Of a stretch of 64,000 nt of DNA, positions 50,498 through 61,777 are shown piece by piece. The position numbers and the translations under genes are program-made. The notes beneath the pieces are model-generated. The model saw only the letters and a list, made by a program, of their open reading frames with translations, was not told the origin of the DNA and searched no databases. The stretch is from Lumnitzera littorea. Lineage: Eukaryota; Streptophyta; Magnoliopsida; Myrtales; Combretaceae. The DNA is taken from positions 15,161,835 to 15,225,834 of the forward strand of contig JAMXBB010000010.1 in assembly GCA_024138015.1 (NCBI GenBank). The letters are read 5' to 3'. Positions within the stretch are counted from its first letter, which is position 1. The number at the start of each line of letters is the position of its first letter.

Positions 50498-51770
50498 TGT
50501 CGAGCCTGATTTTCAGTTTTCTGTTTATTTTAAATTAATTTCTCCATTTCCGATTAATACTAAACCCTAACCCATTTAATATTAATCCTCGATTAAAGAA
50601 ATTGAGAAATTTTGGGTTTTTTATTGAAAATAATTTTTTGGAGTCGCCACTCGAGCGAAGTCGAGAAAAGAAAAAGAAATTGTAACCAATTGGGTAGATT
50701 GATTATGATTTGGCTACTGGTCTTTGATTTCAATTTGAATGAAAAATCAGAGGGTTCCGAGTTTAGGGGCTAACCTATTAAACCCTAACGGATATCACTA
50801 TTTATTTATTGAAATTAGGATTATTTTTCTAATTATAATATTTAAAATAAATAAATAAAAATAAAAAAGAACCTAAGTTTTTATAGATTTTATCGTCGCC
50901 TCGAAGGTGCTTACGTACTCGTTAGCTGGGATCAAACGATCGTAGTTTTTTCAAAAAATCTTTAGTGTGTTAATTTATTTTAATTTTTGAAAATTGATCA
51001 AGTTTACGTTATTACTAATTCAAATTATTCAAATAAAAACTAAAGGATCCTAATTCTCAAGTGTTTTTATTTTATAAAAAAAAATAACTCTCTAAAAGTC
51101 CTATATTTTTTTAAAAGGGTCTTTTATTAATTTTTTTATTTAAAAAAAAACTTTCTATGTGAGGAAATCTTAAAAAACTTAATGCTAAAAACGCCTAAAC
51201 TAATATATATACATATTTATTTACATACCATATTATAAACTTAACTAAATAATAATAATTAAATAAATAAAGAAACAAATAAATAAATAAACAATAATCA
51301 AACCTAGTTTGATATTTGGTGAAGGACAGTGGACGTACGTGTGTGGACTGCATCGCGTTGGTGATCGTAGTTAGCTGTGTATGTTGCTGTGAAACTGGTT
51401 GTTGAAGAAGACTGTTATTGCAGGTGGGCTGGATTATGTGCAGCTATTTGTGAATTGCTGATAACTCTTGTACGCCTGTGGCGTTAGGCTGGCTGTAGAC
51501 TGGCTATTAGAGATTCGGCGTATTCGGGGCTGCGGGCATCGGTTGCTTGTTTGGCGAAGGACATGGATGTATGCTATTTAATCGGTGCAGCTTGGATCAA
51601 GGGCACATTGATCGTGTGTTCACCGTAGCTGTCGTAGCATTGTTACTGTACTGTATCTGGAATTGTTATGCGGTGTTGGTCCAGGTTGCTGCTCATCCAT
51701 TGCTGTTGTTGTGTTGAGCTGCTGTTCGGATCAGTTAATTCTAGATTTCGACGAGGATTTAGTGTGGAGT

Positions 51771-51925
51771 TTGCTGCTGCTGTGTGGTGTATTGTGCGTG
51801 TGGACAGTGCTGATGCTCAATGAACTACGATGAGTTGCTGCTGTTGCGTGGCTTATTGGGCGTGTAGACAATGTTGATGCTCAATGAACTGCGATGAGTT
51901 GCTGCTGCTGCGTGGCGTGTTGTGT
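51771..51925. repeat. 64-bp tandem repeat inside LTR
   Basis: Units start at 51771, 51835 and 51899 (last one partial), each opening with TTGCTGCTG and closing with CAATGAACTNCGATGAG. The first two differ at about seven positions. Confidence 0.85.
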
Positions 51926-52172
51926 TTCTAGTTTCTGTAGGGGCTCTTGTTCTTTTTTGTTCTGTTTTTTGTTTCTAACTTCATGAAGTGCTTATATAGT
52001 CTAACTAAATCATATCATATCATATGTAATTATATCTGATTTGTTAATTAAATTAGATTCAAATTTAATTCAAATCTGATTTAACTAATATTCATATGAT
52101 TTGATTAGATATGAATCCGATTTTAAATCTCGCTTTTGCAAAGATAGAAAAATAAAGACATAGGTGCCTGCT

Positions 52173-52237
52173 GAGACTCGAACCCGTAACCTCCAACTAA
52201 ATCTACCCAAATACTTCGTTGCTTATCTATTAGGCCG
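52173..52237 (-). promoter_or_regulatory. tRNA-like A box and B box in the LTR
   Basis: On the minus strand CGGCCTAATAGATAAGC (52221-52237) resembles the A box of plant tRNA-Arg/SINE heads, and GGTTCGAGTCTC (52173-52184) matches the pol III B box. The spacing of about 36 bases suits a tRNA-like promoter. No anticodon stem or acceptor stem could be drawn, so this is not called as a tRNA gene. Confidence 0.4.
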
Positions 52238-52527
52238 TTGACCTGTATCTTGACATTCATTACCATTAAATTATATTTAAATTATCCAATTCCCTAAAAT
52301 AAAATTTTTAGCTAAACTAAAACTAACACTAAAACTAATTATTCCTAATATAAATTAATTCCTAAAAATCTACAAAAATTTTTAAAATTTTTCCTTTTCT
52401 TATTTTTTTGGTATTTTCATTATTTGTTAATTAATTTTTTTAATTTTTTTAAATTTTTATTGAATTAAGACCCTTTTTGTAAAAATAAAGATTAAAACTA
52501 TGGAAAGGTAAAAATTAGGTATCTACA

Positions 52528-52541
52528 GCTGCCTCTTTTTG
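52528..52541 (-). other. Polypurine tract of Tat element
   Basis: In element orientation the bases just before the 3' LTR read AAAAAGAGGCAGC, the expected site for plus-strand DNA priming. Confidence 0.65.
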
Positions 52542-52702
52542 TAGTGAAGTTTGAGTAAAACTTTGCCACAAAGACAAAATAGACATCGTTTTTGCCTTAA
52601 GATGACTCTATCTAAGGAACGTTCAGTTACTTGACGAGGGTTAGAATAGCAAGGGATAGCGCCTTTATGAGTTGGCAAAAATTCCTAAAAAGAATAATGA
52701 GA

Positions 52703-53868
52703 ACTTGGTTATGTCCTGATGAGCTGACTAACAAAGGAGGTCAAAGCGCTCTTTGAGCTGGCTAAGACCTAAAAATGAAGAAAACTTGGTCGTGCCTTTA
52801 TAAGCTGACTAACCAAGACGGTCAAAGCGCTCCTTGAGCTGGCTAAGACCTAAAAATGAAGAAAACTTGGTCGTGCTCTTAATGAGCTAACTAATCAAGG
52901 CGGTTAAAACGCCCTTTGTGCTGGCTAAGACCTAAAAATGAAGAAAACTTGGTCGTACCTTAATGAGTTGACTAACCAAGGCGGTCAAAGCGCCCCTTGA
53001 GCTGGTTAAGACCTAAAAACAGGGAAAACTTGGTCGTACCCTTAATGAGCTGACTAACCAAGGCGGTCAAAGCGCCCCTTGAGCTAGCTAAGACTTGAAA
53101 ATATGAGGAAACTTGGTCGTGCCCTTAATAAGCTGACTAACTAAGGTGGTCAAAGCGTTCCTTGAGCTGGCTAAGACCTAAAAATATGAAGAAAACTTGG
53201 TCGTACCCTTAATGAGCTGACTAACTAAGGCGGTCAAAGCGCCCCTTGAGCTGGCTCAAACCTAAAAATGAAGAAAACTTGGTCGTGCCCTTAATGAGCT
53301 GACTAACCAAAGCGGTCAAAGCGCCCCTTGAGTTGGCTAAGACCTGAAAATATGAGGAAACTTTGTTGTGTCCTTAATGAGCTGACTAACCAAGGCGGTC
53401 AAAGCGCTCCTTGAGCTGGCTAAGACCTAAAAATGAAGTAAACTTGGTCGTGCCCTTAATGAGCTGACTAACTAAGGCGGTTGAAGCGCCTCTTGAGCTG
53501 ACTAAGACCTAAAAATATGACAAAAACTTGGTCGTACCCTTAATGAGCTGACTAAACAAGGCGATCGAAGTGCCCATTGAGCTTGCTAAGACCTAAAAAA
53601 TATGAAGAAAACTTGGTCATGCCCTTAATGAGATGACTAACTAAGGTGGTCAAAGTGCCTCTTAAGTTGGCTAAGACCTAGAAAATGAAGGAAACTTGGT
53701 CGTGCCCTTAATGAGCTGACTAACCAAGGCGGTCAAAGCGCCCCTTGAGCCGGCTAAGACCTAAAGAATGAGGAAAAACTTGGTCGTGCCCTTAATGAGC
53801 TGATTAACTAAGGCAGTCAAAGCGCCCAATGAGCTGGCTAAGACCTAAAAATGAAGGAAACTTGAAAT
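52703..53868. repeat. 82-bp satellite-like array, about 14 copies
   Basis: Copies begin with ACTTGGTCGTG or variants at about 52703, 52784, 52865, 52947, 53028, 53110, 53194, 53277, 53360, 53442, 53526, 53611, 53694 and 53778, giving a mean period near 83 bp. Each has a GGCGGTCAAAGCGCC core that can pair with itself and two related half-units (TGAGCTGACTAA and TGAGCTGGCTAAG). The array lies between the pol stop and the 3' LTR, where Tat-lineage elements are known to carry variable tandem repeats. Confidence 0.9.
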
Positions 53869-54235
53869 TAGGATAGCGCTCCATGAGCTTGCTAATTCCT
53901 TTAAAGAAATTTTGAGTCGTGTAACGTTCTATGAGTCGAAGATTGGGAGTTTAAGAAACTCTGGATTGGGACTACGCTCTACGAGCTGGCTAGCTCCCTA
54001 AGAGATTATAAATTGGGACTGTATTGTAGGAGCCAGCTAGAAGCTTAAGAAGCTTTAGATTGGAACTGCGCTCTATGAGCTGGCTAAATCCCTAAATGAG
54101 AATATGAGTCAAAATAGCGCTCCATAAGCTGACTGAAGTGTTAAATCCCTTGAAAAAATTTTGAGTCGGGTAATGTTTTGTGAGTCCGACGATTGGGAGT
54201 TGAAGAAACACTGGGACCATACTCTATTAGCTGAC
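53869..54235. repeat. Diverged relatives of the 82-bp array
   Basis: Units of roughly 45-100 bp share a GCGCTCYATGAGCTGGCTA core (near 53875, 53970, 54068, 54117) and ATTGGGACT or ATTGGGAGTT words. It appears to be an older or alternative array from the same core. Confidence 0.6.
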
Positions 54236-55003
54236 TATCCTACTAAGAAGTTTTTTTTTTTTAAATAAGCTATTATCCTTAGGGGGAAACCAGTTGTCAA
54301 TGCAATGTTTTGTCAGGTTTAAAACCACTTACCTGGTTTCAATGATAGCTCCTAAGTCATCTCATATCTTATTGAGTAGTCCGATTAGAACCAACGATTT
54401 TGACTCTTACCATTGCTTTTCTTGTTCTCGTTCTTCTTCTTCTTTCTTTTGCCGTTTCTTTCCAAAACCCCCCTTTTTCTTCTTTTTTTTTATTTTTTAT
54501 ATTTTTTTTCTTTTTATTATTTTTTCTTTTTTTTTTTTAAAAGCAACTTAAGCTTGAAATGAATGTAAAGCATATTTTTCTCGAATAAGGATATCCTGTA
54601 TTTAACTTCCGGTCCAAACATTGGTTTTTCGGGCAAGCATCTATTCTCAAGCGAGTTTCTACTTACACGCCACACGTTACCCTTTTGAACATGGCCCTGT
54701 CTTGAAAAATAGGAAACAAATCTCCCTTTCTTTGGGGAGTTAACCACAATAAAGTATTAAAAGAATTTTTATCAATAGTCATCGCTTCAAATTAAGTGAT
54801 TATTTTTCTTGTGGTTCCTTATGTGTAAGGTTTATTTAGGTAAATAATAGAGCAAGAAGTAGGGCCTTTTAGTGGAATGAGAAGAAGGACGGCTAAGGAT
54901 ATTATCCAATGCTAACAACTACTAGGAATACCAACTTTGCATGTGGAAAATGAAAATGAGACCACAATAATAGTAAGATTATTTGCAAAAGTTTCATTGA
55001 TGT
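54236..55003. other. 3' UTR of Tat element, low complexity
   Basis: Sequence between the pol stop and the repeat arrays. A T-rich run at 54470-54540 (A-rich in element orientation) dominates. No gene. Confidence 0.6.
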
Positions 55004-58000
55004 TTAAGGATAGTACATCTTCAATGCATCAACATTTACTGGGTCCTTCAAGTCCGGACCATCCATTTGAGACAAAATAACAGCTCCCCCAGGCAATATT
55101 TTCTCCACAACATAAGGCCCTTTATAGTTTGGGGCAAACTTCCCTCTTGAATCAGTTGTGTTAGGCAATGTCTTCCTCAACACCATATCTCCTTACTCAA
55201 AACTTCGGGGTCGTACTTTTTTGTTGAAAGCCCTGGCCATTCGTTGCTGATAGCAAATGTTGTGGCATAAAGTTGTTAGCCTCTTTTCATCAATTAGGTT
55301 CAACTGCTTAACACGCTTCTTTACCCAATCAGCCTCATCTAACTGAGTTTCCGACAATATTCTAAGAGACGGGATCTCAACCTCCACTAGCAGTACAGCC
55401 TCCATTCCTATACCAATGAGTAGGGGGTTGCCCCTGTTGATGTTCTGATAGAAGTTCGATAGGCCATGAGTGCAAATGGCAACATCTCATGCCAATCTCG
55501 ATACGTAATGGCCATCTTCTCAATAATTCTTTTGATATTCTTATTAGTTGCTTCTATGCCTCCATTTATCTGGGGCCAATAAGGAGTAGAGTTTCTATGA
55601 ATGATCCTGAAGTGTCGGCATAACTCGGACATCAATTTATTATTCAGATTCGTACCGTTGTCAGTAATAATTGTTTCTGGCGTACCATACCGAGCCAGTA
55701 TGTCTCTCCTGATGAACTTGACCACTACTCCCTTCGTTACACTAAAGTAGGATGAGGCTTCAACCCACTTAGTGAAATAATCAATAGCTACCAATATAAA
55801 TTGGTGCCCGTTAGATGCTTTTGGAGTGATTGGGCCAATGATATCTATTCCCCACATCGAAAAAGGCCATGGTGCTAATAGTATATGTAATTCTTGAGGT
55901 GGAGCATTTATCTTGTTTGCATAGATCTGGCACAAATGGCAGCGTCTAACATGTGCGATATAATTCGTTTCTACAGTTGACCAGTAATATCCCATCCTCA
56001 TGATTTTCTTAGCAAGCATGTGGCCATTTATGTGGGGGCCACATACTCTCTCGTGCACTTCTTTCATCAGCATCTTTGCCTCTTTCCTATCTACACATTG
56101 TAAAAGTGTACCGTTAAACGATTGTCGGTACAGCATAGAATTGCTCATTAAGTACTGAGCCGCCAATCTTCTAATTAATTTTTTATCCTTCCTCTCTGCT
56201 CCTTCGAGGTACGTACCATGTTGTAAAAATATTTTGGTATCATGATACCAAGGCTTTTCGCCACATGAACTTTCCATTGCCAAATAAAAAGCAGGCTTTT
56301 CTTCAATTTCAATTTTAAGTGGCTGAATCTCCACTCCTTTCGATATTTGAATCATTGATGCTAAAGTAGCAAGAGCATCAGTGAACTGGTTTTAAACCCT
56401 TGGTACGTACACGAAGGTAATCTTTTCAAACTTGGTTATCAACTCGGCCAAGTGTTGGCGATAAGGCACTAATTGGGGGTCTTTCGTCTTATACTCACCC
56501 TGAGCTTGGCCTATAATCAACAAAGAATCTCCATACACTTGCAATTCCCGTATCTCCTTAAACAATGTGATCTTGAGCCCCAAAATACATGCCTTGTATT
56601 CTACAATGTTATTGGTACATGGGAAAACCAATCTTACAGCCATTGGAAATTGTGTACCACCAGGCGATATTAGAATTGCCCCTATTCCACATCCGGACAC
56701 ATTAGCTGCTCCATCAAAGAACATTTTCCACCCTGAAGGTTTTTCGACAATTTCACCATCAGAATCATTTCCCACTACTAGGATGTTTTCATCGAGAAAC
56801 TCAACCCGTGCTCCTTGAGGGGTATTCTCAGAAGGATTCTCCGCTAATTGATCCGCCAAAGCTTGCCCCTTGACTGAACTTTAGGTCACATGCTTAATGT
56901 CAAATTATTTTAGCAACATCTGCCACTTTGAAACTCTACCAATGAGAGCTGGTTTTTTAGCTAAGTATTTCAAAGGATCGTATTGTGTTATCAACTTAAT
57001 CTGATAATACAGTGTATATTGTCTGAGTCAATGCACAACCCAGACCAATGCACAACAGGTTCTTTCAGCTTCTGAGTATTTTTGCTCTCCTTCAGTAAAA
57101 TTCTTACTTAGATAGTTAACGACTCGCTCTTTCCCTTCTTCATCCTTCTGGCCAAGCACGGATCTCATGGATTCTAGCATTATGGTCAGGTACAAGAACA
57201 ACGGCTTTCCAGGTTTAGGTGCTGCCAACACTGGAGGTTTCATGAGATATTCTTTGATTTTTGTGAAAGCCTCTTCGCATTCCTCATTCCAGTTAATCTT
57301 TACGTTCTTCTTTAATAGCTTAAAAAGAGGGTGGCATTTGTCTGTTAACTGTGAAATGAATTGGGTTATGTAATTTAAATGCCCCAGCAATCCTCACACT
57401 TCCTCGAGTGTTTGTGGATGAGGCATATCGATTATAGCTTTGGCTTTATCAGGATCGACTTCAATACCTCTTTGGCTAACTATGAACCCCAACAATTTTC
57501 CTGACGTCACACCAAAGGTACACTTCTTCGGATTCAATTTCAAGTGGTACTTTCTCAGCCTATCAAACAACTTCTTCAGGTTTTCTAAGTGATCTTCCTC
57601 CTCTTTAGATTTTGCAATCATATCATCAACATACACTTCTATTTCTTTATGCATCATGTCATGAAAAATTGCAACCATGGCCCTCCGATATGTTGCTCCT
57701 GCATTTTTCAGCTCGAACGGCATCACCTTATAGCAAAACGTTCCCCACATCGTAATAAAAGTCGTCTTTGTCTTATCCACTTCGGACATTCGAATCTGAT
57801 TATATCCCGAAAAACCATCCATGAAAGAGAATAGATGATTTCTGGTGGTGTTATCCACCAACACATCAATGTGAGGCAATGGAAAATTATCCTTAGGCGT
57901 TGCCTGGTTGAGATCTCGAAAGTCTACACATACTCTAACTTTTCCATTCTTCTTCATTACTGGAACAATATTAGCTACCCATTCTGGGTAATCCGACACT

Positions 58001-58462
58001 TCGATGAACCCAACCTCCAGTAGGTTCTTCACTTCTTCTTTAATTTTCAGTAAGACGTTAGGTCAAAATCTTCTCAATTTTTGCTTTTTTGGTTGGATGT
58101 CCTCCTGTGTGGGTAAACGGTGGATTACAATCGACGGGTCCAACTCAGGCATATCTTCATACGACCAAGCGAACACATCCTGATATTCGGCTAATAACAT
58201 AATCATTTCTGTTTTTTGTTTCTCTTTTAAACTCACCCTAATTTTTAAATTCTTAGGACTGTCTTCGTTCTCCACATTAATTGTCTCAATCGATTCATCA
58301 ATAGTTATTCTACTTAGTTCATGTTTTTGCCATTCCTCTTGTATATTACTATGGTCATCGACATTGCCCCCGATGTCTAACCTAGTAGCGCCGGAAGCGA
58401 TATCGATATTCTCATTTTCTATTTGCACAAGGTATTCCTGGTTTTCGCTTGGTTCATTGAAT
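55004..58462 (-). pseudogene. Tat pol: RT, two RNase H, integrase
   Basis: Element polymerase. In order: RT with FAWSYEDMP before it, VCVDFRDLN, and the catalytic YVDD (57622-57633); first RNase H (57030-57300, VVNYLSKNF region); a second, archaeal-type RNase H (56400-56780, FFDGAANVSGCGIG and VYGDS); integrase with HHCC finger (GHMLAKKIMRMGYYW, then CHLCQ), core D (GIDIIGPI), D (ITDNGTN) and E (GGIEATNK); C-terminal domain ending at 55004. Stops lie at 58063, 57394, 57028, two near 56.9 kb, 56392 and 55193, and a one-base loss near 55408 shifts the frame. Dual RNase H is a hallmark of the Tat group. Confidence 0.85.
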
Positions 58463-58680
58463 CTGAATGAGAATGTATAAAAAAATGCATGTAAACAAAA
58501 GAGAATTGAAGAGCAACATAGGAAAGAAACGAACTAAGATTTCATTGAATAAATGGAGGTATGGTCTCAAATGAGATAAAGGCCTAACTAATTTTGGATG
58601 AAAGGTTCAACGATACATTTAAAACTATGTCTATTGAAAATAAAAATTTAGAAAATACTAACTATGGGTCACCCCTTTAC
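58463..58680 (-). other. Candidate intron between pro and RT
   Basis: On the minus strand GTAAAG at 58680 follows AGG, and the 3' side ends with a pyrimidine-rich stretch and CATTCTCATTCAG at 58463. Gag-pro and RT are in different frames. Removing these 218 bases joins phase-2 ends and puts RT in frame with gag-pro. A second donor (CAG before GTCTTC, 12 bases upstream) gives the same phase. Ogre elements are known to have an intron at this place. Confidence 0.55.
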
Positions 58681-61460
58681 CCTAGGGAAGACCTGTTGCT
58701 ATTCACCGAGATGGAGAACCAGTTGTTCAAATGATGCTGGAATTTGGGTGGCGAGTTTGTTGATCCTTCTTTGTTAGGTCCTTAGGCTTGAGTCTCTTCC
58801 CTTATGAACATCTCAGCTAGCGGTGGAAAAGTGATCGAGGCATGGTATAATCCATTACCTCTCTTGCCCCTCGCTTGTTTCTTTTGGAATTCTTCCGCTG
58901 GGGTAGGATTGTAGCCAAGGCCGTAGGTGCCAATCTGGCCTTCCTTGAATCCCTTCCTTCTATCATCCTCTTTGTCGGGACTGGTAATCATGTTCACTTC
59001 TTCAAACATTTGTAAACCTAACTCTTCTTGTCCCTCACTTCCTATATAGTGTATAGCCGTCTCCTTGTAGATTTCATAATCTTGATGTCCTAGAATTGTA
59101 ATCACTTGGTCATTGAAGATAAACTTCAATTTTTTGTGCGAGCTCGAGGGTATGGCCCCTGCTGCATGGATCTAATGTCTTCCTAAAAGTAGATTGAAAG
59201 ATCTTGGAATGTCCATGACTTGGAATCGAATAGTAAAGTGCTGAGGGCCAATATTCAAAGATAAATCAATCTCCCCTATAATCTCTCTTCTGGAACCATC
59301 AAAGGCCCTGACTGTTATGGAAGAAGGCTTAATTGCGGATGTGTCGATGCCCAGCAAATCTAAGGTAGCGAGTGGGCAGACGTTCAGCGACGATCCGTTG
59401 TCAATGAGCACCCTGGTGATAATTATGTCATTACTCCTTACCATAATAAAGAGTGGCTTTGTATGTTTGTTCCCTTCTTCGCCCAATTCTTCAGCTAAAA
59501 ATGAAATTTGATCTATTGCGAGGATCGAATTAGTAACCAGTCCCATCCTTTCAGCTGCAATCTCTCGAGGGATCTTCACTTCATTTAAAGTGCGAAACAA
59601 AGCCTCCCTATGTGGTTCAGATGCGATTAACAGGCTTATCAACGATATTTATGTAGGAGTCTTATTGAGTTGATCCATGATCTTATACTCACTCGACTTG
59701 ATCATTTTAGTAAAGGCCGATAGCCCCTCAATGCGTTTGGCGGCCGTCTTATCATTCGATTCTCCTGATATGACTTTCCTCCCCTACTCCTCTCTTGGGT
59801 GGTAAATATTTCCCGATTGAGCAATGCCCCCTACCAGAGGACCTGGTTTCTCCTGATTTACTAGGTGATAGTTAAATGGAGCAGCCTTGTAATTTTCTGG
59901 TGGCAACGGTACGTAGAATGTGTACCTCTTCACTTCTGGAGTCTGGTTGCTAGTATAGAACTCAAAAACCTTAGGCTTCTTATTTGAATCGATGACATTA
60001 ACAGCACAGTCATCAGAAATCATACCAATCATCGGCCTATGGTTGGGTAAGGGATTGTTGTTAACATTAGGAACTGGGGCTTCCACAAAATCCAACTGCA
60101 CTGTCCCTTCATCTATCAAGTCTTGAATCTTGTTCCTTAGTCTCCAACATGCATCAGTCAAATGCCCCACTTGTCCACAGTGGTATTCGCACTTTACTGT
60201 GGGGTCAAAGAATCTTGGTCGATATCGATCGCTAGGAAGTTTGTATCGTATCAAATTATCCCTTCGCAACTTCTTGAAGACTTGACTCAAAGGGACCGGT
60301 ATCTTGGTAAATTGTCTATAAGTCTTGTTAGTTTGAAACTGGTCTCTGTACTGTTGCTGAGCGAGAGGTGGATTTGCCTTAAAAGCGACTTGAGCATTTG
60401 GTTTGGCATTTGAATTTACCATACCAACCGTAGATTCTTTGGGCTTGCTGGCGGCTGGTCTAGGACCAGATGATGACGTTGGTGGTCTTCTATCTGCTGG
60501 GTCTTGCAGCTTACTGGAAGAGATGGCACTTTCAATCCTGCACCCGGCCGCTATTACTTTAGCAAAACTGGATGAAGCTTGCTCGATGAGATGAGAGAAA
60601 TAGGGCCTCTCCAAGGTGTTAATGAAAGCCGATGTGAGCTCTTTCTCAATCGTTGGAGTAGAGATTCTTGCAGCTAAAGACCTCTATCTTTGAGTGTATT
60701 CTTTGAATGATTCATTATTCTTCTTCCGTAGGGCAACCAAATCCATCATAGTCGGGGCTACTTCTACATTGAATTTATATTGTTCATAAAATGCTCGAGC
60801 AAATTTCTCCCATGTATTTATCTGATTCAAATCAAGCTGAGCATACCAAGTCAAGGCCAGTTCGGTTAGACTATCTTGAAATGTTTGTACCATGAGTAGA
60901 TCGTACTGAACATATTTACCCATCTTCCTGACATATAACCTGGTGTGAAGCTTGGGGCAACCCAACCCGTTATACTTTTCAAATTCTGGTACCTTAAACT
61001 TCTCAGGGTATTATCCTATGTCATATGCAGAAAACTCTGTGATCCCCGCCTGTTCAAATCCATCACCCCCTACAAATGCCTTCATCTTCTCAGTGATCTG
61101 TTGTGTCAATTTCTTTTCCAATTCTTTCAAGCTGTTCGTACTTGGCCCATGGTCGATAGGTCTTGGGGCTGCATACGTGTCAGGTTCAAAGGTCGGATTG
61201 TCTTTTGGGTAAACTCCTTCTGATTCGAATGGGTCTTTTTGATATTCGTGTTTTGCTTTAGGAGCTTATGTATTCTTCCCATAACGGGTTTTGGAACCTT
61301 CTTCATTAGCCGGCGCTGTAGCTCGTAGCAAAGAAATGCTGTCTACTAGAAAGCTCATTTGTTCTGCCATCTTTTCCATAGCCCTTTCTATGGAACGAAA
61401 CCTCAGCTCAGAGGGATCATTGATCTTAGGGTCTCCCTCATTTCCTTGAGTGGTGGCCAT
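58681..61460 (-). pseudogene. Tat gag-pro
   Basis: One frame from the ATG at 61460 (MATTQGNEGD) down to the candidate splice donor. Contents: a coiled, charged N-terminus; Retrotrans_gag capsid region (60684-60965: FQDSLTELALTWYAQLD, FYEQYKFN, KNNESFKEYTQR); zinc-knuckle-like CEYHCGQVGHLTDACWRLRN near 60130-60190; aspartic protease (about 59172-59450: VLIDNGSSLNVCPL, with D-N-G-S instead of D-T-G-S as usual in this lineage; FNLLLGR flap-end block). Stops occur after GKNT (61266), near 61010, 60684, 59784, 59645, 59172 (a Trp-to-stop change) and 58782. Confidence 0.85.
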
Positions 61461-61777
61461 CTTGGTATGGGAATGTGTTCTAATCGGACTTCTCTGAAAG
61501 ACTTGACGTTTGGGAGCTATCTTGAAATTTTACCTAATTTGAATTGGACAACTTAACAAAGGGTAAGTACATATTATATTTTCCTAAAAAATGGTGGTTA
61601 ATTGTACAAACATAAAATGTATATCACATGAGTGCAAATGAAAAATCAAAAATTGGGGGGGACCTTTGATGTGGCAAAACCTAACTAACTTTTATTAATT
61701 TTTGCAATTGCAAAGCTTTACACCTCTTATTCTGTTCATAAAAATGAATTCTAATGAAAACATAAAAAACCTAAAAT
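61461..61777. other. Spacer between Tat ORF1 and gag
   Basis: About 317 bases without a convincing frame. It may hold the gag leader. Confidence 0.6.

Larger units (their letters stand above)
50498..52527 (-). repeat. 3' LTR of Tat element
   Basis: 2030 bp, starting TGTCGAG and ending TCTACA on the plus strand (TGTAGATACC...CTCGACA in element orientation). It contains a 64-bp tandem repeat (51771-51925), a tRNA-like box pair (52173-52237) and a second copy of the PBS core (50639-50649). Confidence 0.85.

Noticed and set aside
52160..52240. Functional tRNA gene
   Set aside because: A and B boxes are present but no acceptor stem or clear anticodon arm could be drawn.
52703..53868. CRISPR-like array
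   Set aside because: Direct tandem monomers with no unique spacers, in a plant retrotransposon 3' UTR; it is a satellite-type repeat.
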